Below are positions 34,113 through 46,225 of a stretch of DNA of 64,000 nucleotides, piece by piece; position 1 is the stretch's first letter, and every line of letters begins with the position of its first letter. The DNA comes from Phycisphaeraceae bacterium (lineage in GTDB: Bacteria > Planctomycetota > Phycisphaerae > Phycisphaerales > Phycisphaeraceae). Under the pieces are notes generated by a model that was given only the letters and a program-made list of their open reading frames with translations, was not told the origin of the DNA and did not search any database. The position numbers and the translations under genes are program-made. Where the stretch lies: contig JAJDCS010000039.1 of assembly GCA_029260715.1 (NCBI GenBank), forward strand, positions 124,001 to 188,000. The letters run 5' to 3'.

Positions 34113-36005
34113 ATGACAACGCACACCCGCTTCCGAATCGCTTGGCTGTTTTTTGTTTTGTTGACCGCTGTCTTTGTGCTTACCCAACACGCCGCACTCG
34201 CCGACGAGCCCGAACCGACGGCTACAGCGTCGCACGACGAAGCCGGAGACGAGGGGCAAGCGGAGGAAGCCGCGCCCCAGGATGATTTTGACGAAGACGA
34301 AGAGCCCCTGTTGGTAGGGTGGATGGAGCTGTCGGGCGTGCTCAAAGAGGGGCCGGCGCCGTATAGCTGGCTGGCGGCGGAGAATATGGAGCCAACGCTC
34401 CAACGCGTGATCGATGAGTTGCGTAACGTCGAGTTGGATCACCGCTACGGCGGCGTTGTGATCTACCTCAACGACGTGAGCCTCAGCTCCAGCCAAATCG
34501 ATGAGCTTAGCCGTGCTATCGGCGCGGTGCGCGACGCGGGGGCGAAGGTGCTCGTCTTTGCCCAGCAGTACGACCTTCGCAGCTACCTGTTGGCGTGCCA
34601 GGCCGACCGCGTGTTGCTCCAGAATAAGGGGATGATCCTGTTCAACGGGCTGAACGTGGAGGAGCTGTACCTGGCGGGGCTGCTGGAAAAAATAGGTGCA
34701 CGGGCGGACTTCTTGCAGGTCGGCCAGTTCAAGGGCGCCCAGGAGCCGCTGACGCGCACGGGCCCCAGCGAGCAGTGGAACCAGAACATCGACCCCCTGC
34801 TGAACGACCTTTACGACTCGATCCTTGAGAAGATCGCCGAGGGGCGCGGCCTCGACCGCCAAGAGACCGAGCGCCTGCTTGGTGATTGCTGGGTGTTAAG
34901 CGATCAGCAGTACGTGGAGCGTGGCCTGGTCGACGAGCTGACCGAGCGCGACCTGACAGCCGCGACGGGCGACGCGTTTGGCGAGAACTTCCATTGGGTG
35001 GACCTGCTGGACCCGCACGACGGCCAGGAGCAAGTGGAAAACCCGTTTGTGTTATTCCGCATGCTCTTCGAGAAGCCGAAGGTGAAGGTCAACCGCGCGT
35101 CGCTGGCGGTGGTGCACGCGGCCGGTCCGATTACCGGCGGCGAGGGCCAGCCGGGGCACACGTTCGGGGGGCAGACCATCGGCAGCGACACGCTTGTGCG
35201 CGCGTTGAACCAGGCTCGCGACAACGACAAGATCAAAGGCGTGGTGCTGCGGATCGATTCGCCGGGCGGTTCGGCGCTTGCCAGCGAGCTGATCTGGCAG
35301 GCGGCGCGGAAGCTGGCCAAGGCCAAGCCGCTGTACGTCAGCGTCGGTGCGATGGCTGCCAGCGGCGGGTACTACATCGCCTCGGCCGGGCACCAGGTCT
35401 ACGCCACACCCGGCTCAATCTTGGGGTCGATCGGCGTGGTGGGTGGGAAGATTGTGATCGGCGGGCTGTACGAAAAACTGGGCATCGCGGTGCACCGCCG
35501 CAGCCGCGGGCCGCTGGGGGACATGTTTAATAGCGTCGAGCCGTTCACCGAGCAGCAACAGTCCACGCTCCAAACGGCGTTTGAGCGTACCTACGAACAA
35601 TTCACCGGGCGGGTGATGACCGGGCGCGGCGAGCGCATCGCGGATATCGACGCGGTGGCGCAGGGCCGGCTGTTCACCGGGCGGCAGGCGGTGGGCAATG
35701 GTCTGGCGGACGAGGTAGGCGGGCTGGAGACGGCGCTTGCGGATTTGGCCCACGAGACCGGGCTGGACGATGGTGACTACGACATCATCGATCTGCCGCT
35801 GCCTCAGAGCTTCTCAGACTATTTGGAGGAGATGTTCAGCCTGCGGTCGCGCGGCGGTGTGGCGATACCCGAATCGTTGCAGGCGGTGCGGGCGGTGCTG
35901 GACCCGCGCGCGTGGCACGCGGTGGAGCAAGTCTTAACCGGGCTGATGCTGCTGCGACAAGAGCCAGTCTTGATGCTCATGCCAAACGCGATTGTGATCC
36001 GGTAG
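34113..36005 (+). CDS. sppA: Signal peptide peptidase SppA, double-domain (67K) type
   Basis: The 630-residue membrane-anchored serine protease has one N-terminal hydrophobic helix (about 9-30) and an acidic linker. Two tandem SppA domains follow. The general-base Lys is K207 (GQFKGAQEP) in the first domain and the nucleophile Ser is S417 (AMAASGGYYIASAG) in the second, the split Ser-Lys dyad of E. coli-type SppA. It degrades cleaved signal peptides in the membrane. AGGA precedes the start, and nadK lies just upstream with ispD downstream in the same direction. Confidence 0.93.
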   Translation: MTTHTRFRIAWLFFVLLTAVFVLTQHAALADEPEPTATASHDEAGDEGQAEEAAPQDDFDEDEEPLLVGWMELSGVLKEGPAPYSWLAAENMEPTLQRVIDELRNVELDHRYGGVVIYLNDVSLSSSQIDELSRAIGAVRDAGAKVLVFAQQYDLRSYLLACQADRVLLQNKGMILFNGLNVEELYLAGLLEKIGARADFLQVGQFKGAQEPLTRTGPSEQWNQNIDPLLNDLYDSILEKIAEGRGLDRQETERLLGDCWVLSDQQYVERGLVDELTERDLTAATGDAFGENFHWVDLLDPHDGQEQVENPFVLFRMLFEKPKVKVNRASLAVVHAAGPITGGEGQPGHTFGGQTIGSDTLVRALNQARDNDKIKGVVLRIDSPGGSALASELIWQAARKLAKAKPLYVSVGAMAASGGYYIASAGHQVYATPGSILGSIGVVGGKIVIGGLYEKLGIAVHRRSRGPLGDMFNSVEPFTEQQQSTLQTAFERTYEQFTGRVMTGRGERIADIDAVAQGRLFTGRQAVGNGLADEVGGLETALADLAHETGLDDGDYDIIDLPLPQSFSDYLEEMFSLRSRGGVAIPESLQAVRAVLDPRAWHAVEQVLTGLMLLRQEPVLMLMPNAIVIR

Positions 36006-36064
36006 AATCCGTTCGGCACTATCGTTTTTAACCTAGCCATATCCATCAGCAAGGATCGTGCATC

Positions 36065-36922
36065 ATGATCAAGGCGGCTGTAATCATCCCCGCCGCGGGG
36101 TCGAGCCGGCGTTTCCAATCGTCGCGGGCGGGCGTCCTGGGCAGCGCGACGAAGAGCAAAATTGAAGCGGACCTAGCCGGACGCCCGGTGTTCTTGCGTT
36201 CGGTTGAGCTATTCGTGAACCGGCCCGACGTGGGGCAGGTGATCTTGGCGGTGCCGCCTGACGGCTTGGCGGACTTTAAGTTTCGCTGGGGCGACAAGCT
36301 GGGGTTCCACGGCGTAGACATTGTGGCGGGTGGTGAAACTGACCGGTGGCAGACGGTGCTCAAGGCTCTGGAGGCGGTCAAGGAAGACTGTACGCATGTG
36401 GCGGTACACGACGGGGCACGCCCGCTGACCAGTGAGCGATTGATTGACCGGGTGTTTCAAGCGGCTGTGCGTTACAAGGCGGTCGTCCCCGCGCAGCCTG
36501 TTACGTCAACGCTCAAAGAAGTGGCTGATGTGGACGAAGCCGCCCATGAACCGAGCGATCCGGTTGACGCTATTTTAGGGTCCGCAGGGCGGCCTGAGAC
36601 CGCGGTGAGACGGGTTATAAAAACGGTGGTCCGGGCGTCTCTCGCAGCGGCGCAGACGCCGCAGGTGTTTGAGGTTGGCTTGCTTCGGCGGGCTTATGCT
36701 CAGATCGCAGCAGGCAAGCTGGACCCTGCCGGCGTGACCGACGACGCGTGCGTGGTCGAGGCGCTTGGCGAAACCGTCTACACCGTCGAAGGCGAGCCGA
36801 CGAACCTGAAAATCACCCAAAATCAAGACATGGAACTGGCGGCTGCGATTGTGCGGACCCGTGAACACGGCAAAACCGCCACACTGGGCAAGAGACGGTT
36901 GTTCGCGGATGACGAGGATTGA
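36065..36922 (+). CDS. ispD: 2-C-methyl-D-erythritol 4-phosphate cytidylyltransferase
   Basis: The 285-residue protein shows the IspD nucleotide-binding start (AAVIIPAAGSSRRF), a conserved substrate segment (THVAVHDGARPLTS) and TPQVFEVGLLRRAY. It also has DDACVVEALG and the C-terminal NLKITQNQDMELA. It makes CDP-methylerythritol in the MEP isoprenoid pathway. The protein is longer than average (about 230), with extra residues around 20-35 and after 150 (a DVDEAAHEPSDPVDAIL stretch) and a C-terminal extension. AAGGA lies ahead of the start. Confidence 0.92.
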   Translation: MIKAAVIIPAAGSSRRFQSSRAGVLGSATKSKIEADLAGRPVFLRSVELFVNRPDVGQVILAVPPDGLADFKFRWGDKLGFHGVDIVAGGETDRWQTVLKALEAVKEDCTHVAVHDGARPLTSERLIDRVFQAAVRYKAVVPAQPVTSTLKEVADVDEAAHEPSDPVDAILGSAGRPETAVRRVIKTVVRASLAAAQTPQVFEVGLLRRAYAQIAAGKLDPAGVTDDACVVEALGETVYTVEGEPTNLKITQNQDMELAAAIVRTREHGKTATLGKRRLFADDED

Positions 36923-36934
36923 CCCAGCGGCTGG

Positions 36935-36997
36935 TCACAGCAGCGAGCAGAACACCATCGCTGCGAGAAACCACTTTGGCAGGCGGATTAAGATCAT
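36935..36997 (-). CDS. Possible 20-residue hydrophobic peptide
   Basis: The peptide MILIRLPKWFLAAMVFCSLL starts at an ATG with a full GGAGG nine bases ahead. It has two early Arg/Lys and a single membrane-spanning length. A TACAAT-like -10 lies about 60 bases upstream. Membrane peptides this small exist in bacteria, but a chance frame with a chance ribosome site cannot be excluded without conservation. Confidence 0.3.
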   Translation of the reverse strand: MILIRLPKWFLAAMVFCSLL

Positions 36998-37111
36998 GGC
37001 CCCACACCTCCATGCCTGTTACACACGACAGGCTTACGCTGACATTGTACCAAAACTTTTGAAATGAGTAAGGCCTGTTTGTGGGTCGGCGCGTGGTTTT
37101 TGTGCCGCGAT

Positions 37112-37612
37112 TTACTGCGATAACGCGGTCAGGGCCAGACGTCGTGCGAAGGTCATGGCGATGCCGATGGCGTCGGCGACGTCGGGCGGGCTGGGCAGCG
37201 TGGCCAGGCGGCACTGGGTCTGGACGGCGGCTTGCATCTGGTGCTTTGAGGCGTGGCCGTAGCCGGTGATGGCGCGTTTGACCTCGGTAGAAGGCAGGTG
37301 GATGACGGGCAGGCGGTGCTGCCGGGCAGCCAGGAGCACGACGCCGCGGGCGTGGGCCATGAGGATCGCGGTGCGCGGGTGCTTGTAGTGAGCGTAGAGC
37401 TTCTCAACCGCGAGGTGGTCGGGTTTTAACTCCTCAATGACCAGGGTCAGGTCGCGGTGCAGTTGGTCGAGGCGGTCTTCGAGCGAGAGCTTGGCGTCGA
37501 GGGTGATGACGCCGGCTTCGAGCAGGCTTGGCTCGATCTGCCCGTCGTTGACCACAACCACGCCGTAGCCGGTCAGACGGAGCCCTGGGTCGATGCCTAG
37601 CACACGCTGCAT
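37112..37612 (-). CDS. ruvC: Crossover junction endodeoxyribonuclease RuvC
   Basis: The 166-residue Holliday-junction resolvase has all four acidic catalytic positions: D8 (LGIDPGLRLTGYG), E70 (LAVEKLY), D144 and D147 (PPDVADAIGIA). Length and motif order are standard. The usual neighbours ruvA and ruvB are not in the window. A region with the dispersed inverted repeat lies upstream. Confidence 0.95.
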   Translation of the reverse strand: MQRVLGIDPGLRLTGYGVVVVNDGQIEPSLLEAGVITLDAKLSLEDRLDQLHRDLTLVIEELKPDHLAVEKLYAHYKHPRTAILMAHARGVVLLAARQHRLPVIHLPSTEVKRAITGYGHASKHQMQAAVQTQCRLATLPSPPDVADAIGIAMTFARRLALTALSQ

Positions 37613-37717
37613 GGGTGTATAAGGTACGCACCGGGGCCGCCGCCGCCAAGGCGGCGCGTGGCTTGTCTGGCGGCGGGGGCTGGCTTATCGTGGCTGGGAG
37701 TGAAAGTAACCGCCGTG

Positions 37718-37838
37718 ACGAGCCGCGACCGTGAGGGAGCGGACCGGGTGGTGAGACGGCCCAATGCACGAAAAAAAGTCTCAATTATAAGATTGCTTTC
37801 TGTTCGGACCGCTCCCTCACGGTCACGGCTCGTAGCGA
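37718..37838. repeat. Inverted pair of the dispersed repeat (copies B and C)
   Basis: Copy B (37718-37745) is the reverse complement of copy C (37806-37838), with 26 of 28 bases matching. They are separated by 60 bases with an A-run and TCTCAATTATAAGA. The arrangement looks like a small non-autonomous element or a long hairpin in the leader of the downstream topoisomerase gene. No target duplication is obvious. Confidence 0.7.
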
Positions 37839-37863
37839 ATGATTTTTTAACCAGCGGTGACTC

Positions 37864-40251
37864 TTGGCTAAACGACGCAAAAAACAACCCGAACGATCGC
37901 TGTTCGACGAGCAGGGCGGGACCGATAGCGGATCACCCAAGGGCAACGGGCAGGCGGTGGAGCTGCACGAAGCGGCGCAGGAGCGGTACCTGAACTACGC
38001 CTTGTCTGTGATCACCAGCCGGGCGCTTCCGGACGTGCGAGACGGGCTCAAGCCGGTGCAGCGGCGAATCCTGTACACGATGTGGCAGCAGCGGCTGACG
38101 TTCGACGCCAAGCACCGCAAGTGTGCCAAGGTGGTCGGCGACGTGATGGGTAACTACCACCCGCACGGGGACTCGGCGATTTATGACGCGCTGGTGCGTA
38201 TGGCCCAGCCGTTCTCGCTGCGCGTGCCGCTGGTCGACGGCAGCGGAAACTTCGGGTCGCTCGACGGTGACGCGGCCGCGGCGATGCGGTACACCGAGTG
38301 CCGCTTGGCGCGTATCGCCGACGAGATTCTTTCTGAGATCAGCCAAGACACCGTACACTTCAGGCCCAACTACGACGGGAGCAAAGAAGAGCCGGTGGTG
38401 CTGCCATCGCGCGTGCCGAGCATCCTGGTAAACGGCGCCACGGGCATCGCCGTGGGCATGGCTACCAACATCCCGCCGCACAACCTGGGCGAGGTCTGCA
38501 CGGCGTTGGTCAAGCTGCTAGACAACCCCGAGCTTAAGACCCACCATTTGTGTCGGCACATCAAAGGCCCGGATTTTCCCACCGGCGGGCAGTTGCTCAA
38601 CACGCCCGAGGAACTCAAGGAGATCTACAAAACCGGGTCCGGCACGCTGCGTGTGCGCGCGTTGTACGAACCGGGGCCGGTCACGCGGTCCGCTAAGACG
38701 CTGCACATCACGGCGATCCCCTACACGGTGAACAAGGCCACACTCGTGGAACGCATCGCCGACATCATCATCGCACGGAAGCTACCGCCGCTGGTCAACG
38801 TCATGGACCTGTCCACGGACGAGGTGTGTATCGAGTTGGAATTGAAGAAAGAGGCCGACGAGCAGAAGGTGATGGCCTACCTGTTCAAGCACACACCGTT
38901 GCAGACGAACTTCAACGTGAACATGACGTGCCTAGTGCCCACGGAGAACCCGCTTCTGGGCCGGCCCGAGCGGTTGGAGCTGCGCGAGGTTTTGTGGAAC
39001 TTCCTGTTATTCCGCATGCAGGTGGTCACGCGGCGGCTGGAACACGAACTCGCAGCCCTCAAAAAACGCATCCATATCCTCGAAGGGTTCGAGGCTGTGT
39101 TCGACGCGCTGGACCAGATCATCAAAATCATCCGCGCTTCGGACGGCAAAGCCGACGCGGCGGAGAAGATCATCGCCAAGTTCAAGCTCGACGCCGAGCA
39201 GACCGACGCGATCTTGGAGTTGAAACTCTACCGGCTAGCCAAGCTGGAAATCTTGATCATCCAGCAGGAGCTTAAGGACAAGCGTAAACGGGCGAAAGAG
39301 ATCGGGCGGCTGTTGAGCGATGAAGAGGGACGCTGGGGCATCGTCCGCCAAGAGATCGAAGAGGTCCGCGAGCAATACGGCAAGACCGACAAGCGACGCA
39401 CCGTGATCGCCGCGGCCGACGATGAGCCGGAGTACCAGGCGGAGGACTTCATCGTCGAGGAAGACAACGTCGTGATCGTCTCGCGCGACGGGTGGGTGAA
39501 GCGGCAGAAAGAGGTGCGCGACCTATCCACCACGCGCCTGCGCGAGGGCGATTCGGTGTTGTGCGCCCAGGCGGGCAGCACGCGCGCGACGATTGTGTTT
39601 ATGACCAACTTCGGTGTGGCGTACACGTGCCGGATCGACACGATCTCCGCCACGACGGGGTACGGCGAGCCGATCCAGAAGCTGTTCAAGCTCAAGGACG
39701 GGGAGCGTGTGGTCACGGCGATGAGCCTCGACCCGCGCGTGACGACCGACATCGCCCCCGCTAAGCCCGAGACCCCCCCACCCACCCACGCGGTTGCGGT
39801 GACCAGCGACGGGTACAGCCTGCGATTTAGCCTCGAGCCGTTTGTCGAGCCCAGCACGCGCAGCGGGCGTCGCTACGCCAGGCCGGCCAAGAGCGCGGAG
39901 GTGATCGGCGTGTCAGCCATTCACGGCACGGAGACCATGATCGCCGCCACGCGCCAGGCGCGTGTGATGATCTGCAAAGCTAAGGAGGTGAACTTTCTCG
40001 CCGGGCCTGGCAAGGGCGTGATGCTGATCAAGCTCGGCAAGGAAGACCGTGTGTTGGGGTTTGTGGCTTCGATGGGCAAGCAAGACCCGCTGGTCGTGCA
40101 GACCAACCGGGGGGGCACTCGCAAGATCAGCACAGATAAATACGCTGCGACCGGTCGCGGGGGCAAGGGGCGGGAGATCCTAAAATCCGGGAAAATTATG
40201 GGGATTGTAGCCGACGAGCCGGCCGTCCCCGTGATGCTGGATGAGCCGTAA
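37864..40251 (+). CDS. DNA topoisomerase type IIA subunit A (ParC/GyrA family)
   Basis: The 795-residue protein starts at TTG 37864. It shows [50 protein letters not shown] and the DNA-linking tyrosine Y143 ([10 protein letters not shown]). The tower/coiled-coil region and a C-terminal beta-pinwheel follow (from about 520: [13 protein letters not shown]). The canonical GyrA-box is not seen (the loops read TSDGYSLRF and [11 protein letters not shown]), so decatenase (topoisomerase IV) rather than gyrase is more likely. The partner B subunit is at 44220-46190 in the same direction, separated by two ankyrin genes and a lipoprotein gene. The complex relaxes and decatenates DNA with ATP. Confidence 0.93.
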   Translation: MAKRRKKQPERSLFDEQGGTDSGSPKGNGQAVELHEAAQERYLNYALSVITSRALPDVRDGLKPVQRRILYTMWQQRLTFDAKHRKCAKVVGDVMGNYHPHGDSAIYDALVRMAQPFSLRVPLVDGSGNFGSLDGDAAAAMRYTECRLARIADEILSEISQDTVHFRPNYDGSKEEPVVLPSRVPSILVNGATGIAVGMATNIPPHNLGEVCTALVKLLDNPELKTHHLCRHIKGPDFPTGGQLLNTPEELKEIYKTGSGTLRVRALYEPGPVTRSAKTLHITAIPYTVNKATLVERIADIIIARKLPPLVNVMDLSTDEVCIELELKKEADEQKVMAYLFKHTPLQTNFNVNMTCLVPTENPLLGRPERLELREVLWNFLLFRMQVVTRRLEHELAALKKRIHILEGFEAVFDALDQIIKIIRASDGKADAAEKIIAKFKLDAEQTDAILELKLYRLAKLEILIIQQELKDKRKRAKEIGRLLSDEEGRWGIVRQEIEEVREQYGKTDKRRTVIAAADDEPEYQAEDFIVEEDNVVIVSRDGWVKRQKEVRDLSTTRLREGDSVLCAQAGSTRATIVFMTNFGVAYTCRIDTISATTGYGEPIQKLFKLKDGERVVTAMSLDPRVTTDIAPAKPETPPPTHAVAVTSDGYSLRFSLEPFVEPSTRSGRRYARPAKSAEVIGVSAIHGTETMIAATRQARVMICKAKEVNFLAGPGKGVMLIKLGKEDRVLGFVASMGKQDPLVVQTNRGGTRKISTDKYAATGRGGKGREILKSGKIMGIVADEPAVPVMLDEP

Positions 40252-40384
40252 GCGGCCTGCGTATCCGCCGTTATCGCGGCCACCGGGGCTTTTTCCCACC
40301 CCGCAAAGATATCAAAAAAAACAAAACAAAATACGCTTGAGAGCCGTATAAATAAGACATCTTAAGCGCAGGGGACACATCCAT

Positions 40385-41722
40385 TTGTTAGGGAAATCGT
40401 ACACCTCAGTCATTATCTTGTTTGTGGCGCTATTCATGACCGCGGCATCGCTAGGCGGGCCGCTGCACGACGCTGTCGATCGCGACAAACTTACCGAGGT
40501 TGTGTTCTTGATTAAAAACGGTGTAAACGTTAACGGCCAAGACCTAGCCGGCCAAACCCCGTTGCACCGGGCGGCCGCGAAGGGTTACGCGGGCATCGCC
40601 CAGGCGTTGCTGGATCACAAGGCCGACGTGAACGCCCGCGAAAAATCCGGGTGGTCGCCGCTTCACTTCGCCGTGTTCCATGGGCATGTTGATATCGCCG
40701 AGATGCTGTTAGAAAAAGGGGCCAACCTTAACGACCTGCAGCGCGACCAATGGACGCCGCTGCATCTGGCGGTTTCCAATGGGCGTCTGGAAGTCGCCAA
40801 ATGGCTGTTGGCCCGCGGCGCGAAGGTTGACACACGCTCGACTCACGGCGTTACCGCGTTGCACACCGCCGCGGCGAAGGGGCACACCGAGTTGGTGGCG
40901 TTGCTGCTGGATCATGAGGCCGACATCAACACCGCAAGCCAGAACGGGCAGACCCCGCTGCACGCCGCGGTCATGGGCAATCACACAGAGACTATTGACA
41001 CGCTGTTGGCCCGGAGGGCCTCCATCAACGCCATGGACCACGAAGGCTACACACCGCTGTACTTCGCCGTGGAGGCGGGTCGAACCGAATTGACACGGTC
41101 GCTTCTCGATCATGGCGCTGATATAGCGCCGGCCGGCAAAACCGGCCTGACCCTGCTGCACGTCGCCGCACAAGGCGGGCATGCGGGCTTGGTGGCTCTG
41201 CTGATCGAGCGCGGCGCGGCGGTCGATGGGGAAGGCGCCGTGGGCGGCTACACGCCGCTGCACGCCGCGGTGGCGTTCGGCCGTTTGGAAACAGCGGAGG
41301 CACTTCTGAAAAACGGTGCGGACGTAAACCGTAAGAAGCAAAACGGGTGGTCGCCGTTGCACACCGCGGCGCACCGAGGCGACTTGGCGGTCGTCCGGCT
41401 GCTGCTGAACTATGCCGCGGCGGCCAATGCCCAAGCGCCCGACGCCGGCACCCCGCTGCACCTGGCAAGCGAGCAGGGCCACGCGGAGGTGGTGGACTGC
41501 CTGCTGGCTAACGGCGCGCAAGCGAACGTCAAAACAGAAAAAGGCACGACCCCGCTACACCTGGCGGTGGTCCACGGCGACAAGCGTATCACCGAAGCCC
41601 TACTGGACCACGGGGCGGATGTGGACGCGGAAAACGAGAGCGGGCGCACCGCGCTGCAACTGGCGATGCTCAACGGGTCGGCCGACGTAGCCGACGTGCT
41701 GCGCGAACACGCGAACCGCTGA
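40385..41722 (+). CDS. Exported ankyrin-repeat protein 1
   Basis: The 445-residue product starts at TTG with GGGGA ahead. Residues 1-24 form a signal peptide (SVIILFVALFMTAASLGG). The rest is about twelve to thirteen ankyrin repeats of 33 residues, with the usual TPLH-AA--GH and LLL--GA-(D/N) pattern (TPLHRAAAKGYAGIAQALLD). Ankyrin solenoids bind proteins, and here the stack should face the periplasm or exterior. A paralogue with the same layout follows downstream, and both sit between the topoisomerase subunits. No enzymatic domain is present. Confidence 0.9.
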   Translation: MLGKSYTSVIILFVALFMTAASLGGPLHDAVDRDKLTEVVFLIKNGVNVNGQDLAGQTPLHRAAAKGYAGIAQALLDHKADVNAREKSGWSPLHFAVFHGHVDIAEMLLEKGANLNDLQRDQWTPLHLAVSNGRLEVAKWLLARGAKVDTRSTHGVTALHTAAAKGHTELVALLLDHEADINTASQNGQTPLHAAVMGNHTETIDTLLARRASINAMDHEGYTPLYFAVEAGRTELTRSLLDHGADIAPAGKTGLTLLHVAAQGGHAGLVALLIERGAAVDGEGAVGGYTPLHAAVAFGRLETAEALLKNGADVNRKKQNGWSPLHTAAHRGDLAVVRLLLNYAAAANAQAPDAGTPLHLASEQGHAEVVDCLLANGAQANVKTEKGTTPLHLAVVHGDKRITEALLDHGADVDAENESGRTALQLAMLNGSADVADVLREHANR

Positions 41723-41785
41723 AAGCCCCGTCCCCCCCACCACGCGACCCATCGCCCATCACAGGAATGTCAGGGTCTGCTAGGT

Positions 41786-41791
41786 TATAAT
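41786..41791 (+). promoter_or_regulatory. Candidate -10 element TATAAT for the second ankyrin gene
   Basis: A consensus TATAAT lies about 50 bases upstream of ATG 41843 in an AT-rich patch. No good -35 hexamer is seen at 16-18 bases, so it may be a weak or activator-dependent promoter. Confidence 0.35.
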
Positions 41792-41842
41792 AGTAATATT
41801 GCCTAAGGGGCCGGTATCGAGGGGACTAGCAGCGGGCGTGAC

Positions 41843-43504
41843 ATGGGCGACGCGTTGAGGGAATCGAAACTCGTGGGGGGTTGTCGTGTACACACGGTTT
41901 GGATGGTTGGGGTCTGCGCCGCGGCGTGGGCGGCGGTGTGCTTGGCTTCACCCCTGCACGACGCAATCAAGCTCGGCAACACCCAGTCCGTTCGGTCGCT
42001 GATACGCGACGGCACGAGCGTCAACGAACGCGACGGCCACGGCTTCCTCCCGCTGCACCAAGCGGCCCGTTACGGCAGAGCTGAAATCATTGAAGTGTTG
42101 CTGGACGCCGGGGCCGATATCATGGCCACGACCAACAGGGGCGAAACGGCGTTGCACTGGTCCACTGCGTCCGAACAAATCACCACCACACAATTGCTGC
42201 TTGACCGCGGCGCGCCGATCGGGACCGCCGACCAAAACGGCTTTACGCCGTTGCATTGGGCCGCCACCGTTGGGCACGTCAGGGCCATCGAGTTGATGAT
42301 CGACCGGGGCGCGGAGGTTGACCCGGTCGGCAGTGAGGGCCAGACACCGCTGATCGTCGCGGTTGAAAAAAATCAGGACCGGGCCGTGCGCCTGCTTCTT
42401 GACCACGGGGCTAGCGTCAACACCCGGCAGCGGGAAGGGCTTACGCCCCTGCACATCGCGTGTTTCAACGCCAACCCCGAGATCGCGCTGTTGCTGATCG
42501 AGCACGGCGCGGACGTGGACGCCAGACAGAACGAGGGCGTCACACCGCTTCTGACTGTGGCGATCAACGGCAACGCGGCGATGGCCGGGCTGCTGATCAA
42601 CCACGGTGCGAATATCGACTTGAAAGTCACAGGGAATACAACGCTCTACTACGCGGCGCGTAAGGGTCACTACGAATTGGCCAAGCTCCTGTTGAGCAAA
42701 GGGGCCGGCGTGGACATCAAAAACAGGAAGGGGTGGACCCCCTTGCACGTGGCGGCGTTGGAGGGCGAAGAGGTCGTTGCCCAGCTCCTGGTTGAGTACA
42801 AAGCCGACGTCGACGCTCGGGACAACGACGGCGCCCGCCCGCTGCACATCGCCGCCCAGGCGGGGCAGACGAAGCTCGCCGCGGCGCTGCTGGCTCGCGG
42901 GGCCACGGTCGACGCGCCCAGCCACGTCAAAGCCACACCGCTGCACTACGCGGCCCTCAAGGGCCACGCCCAAGTTTCACAGCTGCTTCTAGAAAAGGGC
43001 GCCGACCCCAACGCCCGGAAGGACGACGGCGCCACCCCGCTGCACGTGGCGTGCCTGATGGGATTCCCGGATGTGGTCAAGGTCCACCTGGCCAACGGCG
43101 CCGACATCAACGCCACGGACATACAAAGCGTCAGCGCGCTTCACTACGCAGCCGCTCAAGGTCGCACAGACGCCGCGGCTGTTCTCCTGGAACACGGCGC
43201 CAAAGTTAACATACGCGATAAGCGCGGGACCACCCCGCTGCACGTCGCGGCCAGACAGGGACACAAACACTTTGTGGAGATGCTGATCGAACGCGGAGCC
43301 GACATCAACATGGCCAACAACGGCGGCGTCACCCCGCTACACTTCGCGACCCTGATGGGGCGGCTTGACGTTATCGAGCTTCTGCTGGCACACGGCGCCG
43401 ACGCCAACATCAAAAACAGCGCGGGCGTCTCACCGCTGGATACGGCCAAGCGTAAAGCCCACACCCGGGTTATCCAGCTTCTTGAAGAGTACGGCGCCAA
43501 ATAA
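41843..43504 (+). CDS. Exported ankyrin-repeat protein 2
   Basis: The 553-residue product has a signal segment (HTVWMVGVCAAAWAAVCLA, cleaved near LASP) and then about fifteen ankyrin repeats (for example TPLHWAATVGHVRAIELMI). It begins PLHDAIKLGN after the signal, closely like PLHDAVDRDK of the upstream paralogue. The two therefore arose by duplication and differ mainly in repeat number. The role is probably protein binding in the envelope. A hairpin with the features of a terminator follows the stop. Confidence 0.9.
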   Translation: MGDALRESKLVGGCRVHTVWMVGVCAAAWAAVCLASPLHDAIKLGNTQSVRSLIRDGTSVNERDGHGFLPLHQAARYGRAEIIEVLLDAGADIMATTNRGETALHWSTASEQITTTQLLLDRGAPIGTADQNGFTPLHWAATVGHVRAIELMIDRGAEVDPVGSEGQTPLIVAVEKNQDRAVRLLLDHGASVNTRQREGLTPLHIACFNANPEIALLLIEHGADVDARQNEGVTPLLTVAINGNAAMAGLLINHGANIDLKVTGNTTLYYAARKGHYELAKLLLSKGAGVDIKNRKGWTPLHVAALEGEEVVAQLLVEYKADVDARDNDGARPLHIAAQAGQTKLAAALLARGATVDAPSHVKATPLHYAALKGHAQVSQLLLEKGADPNARKDDGATPLHVACLMGFPDVVKVHLANGADINATDIQSVSALHYAAAQGRTDAAAVLLEHGAKVNIRDKRGTTPLHVAARQGHKHFVEMLIERGADINMANNGGVTPLHFATLMGRLDVIELLLAHGADANIKNSAGVSPLDTAKRKAHTRVIQLLEEYGAK

Positions 43505-43522
43505 CACCGCTTCTTTCTCAGG

Positions 43523-43553
43523 CGGTATCCCCAGTTAAAAACCTTGGATACCG
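43523..43553 (+). terminator. Hairpin after the second ankyrin gene
   Basis: CGGTATCC and GGATACCG form a perfect 8-base stem around a 15-base loop, starting 19 bases after the stop codon. Only a poor T-tract follows (CTATTTGT), so termination may be partial. Confidence 0.45.
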
Positions 43554-43727
43554 GCTCTATTTGTGCCGATCATAGCATTTAGAATAACTCCAATGCCGGT
43601 CGTGTGGCACGCAGCCCCTCACTTCAGGGGACCGGGACACCGATCATGGGCATGGTAGAAACGGGGCCACATCCGGCGTGGGAAGCAGACACCGCGGCAC
43701 ACCGCCATCCGATAAGGAGCCAATGGC

Positions 43728-44201
43728 ATGACCGATTACGCAAACCGACCCGCGCACGCCGTCTCCTCGCGACGCGTTTCGGGCATGGCTCTGACAGCGA
43801 TCTTGTTAGCGGGCTTGCTGTTTGCCTGCGGGTGCGGCGGCGGTGACGACGGCGGCAGCGCCGAGGCCGGCGAACCGCTGGGCGTCACGATGCCCACCAA
43901 GCTGACTTTCTCTATGACCAATAACACGAAGGACACGCTTGAACAGGTCATGATCGAAGGCTTCGAGCAGAACGTGAAGTTCACCTCGATCGCCAGCGGC
44001 GGCACTCGCTCGCTGCTGGGCATGAAGCCGATGGATATGGCTACGGATATCACCGTGTCGTGGTCCACGCCCAGGGGCAGCGGACGGCGTAGCGCGTCGG
44101 TCGACGGCTCGCTGCCCGATAACTTCAACGGCACGCTCTACTTCACGATCAGCGGCGCCAGCAAAGTATCGCTGCGGCCGGGCACCGTCTCTGCAAATTA
44201 A
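43728..44201 (+). CDS. Small lipoprotein, function unknown
   Basis: The 157-residue product has a long N-region (MTDYANRPAHAVSSRR), a hydrophobic core and a lipobox (LLFACGC, Cys near 34-36), followed by GGGDDGGS as a flexible tether. The remainder (about 50-157) is a beta-rich domain with LTFSMTNNTKDTLEQV and a Ser/Gly-rich C-terminal half, like a small beta-sandwich. An ideal AAGGAG is eight bases ahead of ATG 43728. The topoisomerase B gene starts 18 bases downstream and may share the transcript. No family recognised. Confidence 0.8.
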   Translation: MTDYANRPAHAVSSRRVSGMALTAILLAGLLFACGCGGGDDGGSAEAGEPLGVTMPTKLTFSMTNNTKDTLEQVMIEGFEQNVKFTSIASGGTRSLLGMKPMDMATDITVSWSTPRGSGRRSASVDGSLPDNFNGTLYFTISGASKVSLRPGTVSAN

Positions 44202-44219
44202 GTAGATGACGCGTAAGAT

Positions 44220-46190
<1,971 letters not shown>

Positions 46191-46225
46191 CAAGATTATT
46201 CGCGAAGGAAGAATCTGTTCCACAA

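Noticed and set aside
37641-37656. CGCCGCC-AA-GGCGGCG palindrome upstream of ruvC
   Set aside because: It is short and GC-simple, has no T-run and no second copy. It could be chance in GC-rich DNA.
41948-42973. 341-residue open frame on the minus strand
   Set aside because: It is antisense to the ankyrin repeats, and its apparent periodicity comes from the repeats.
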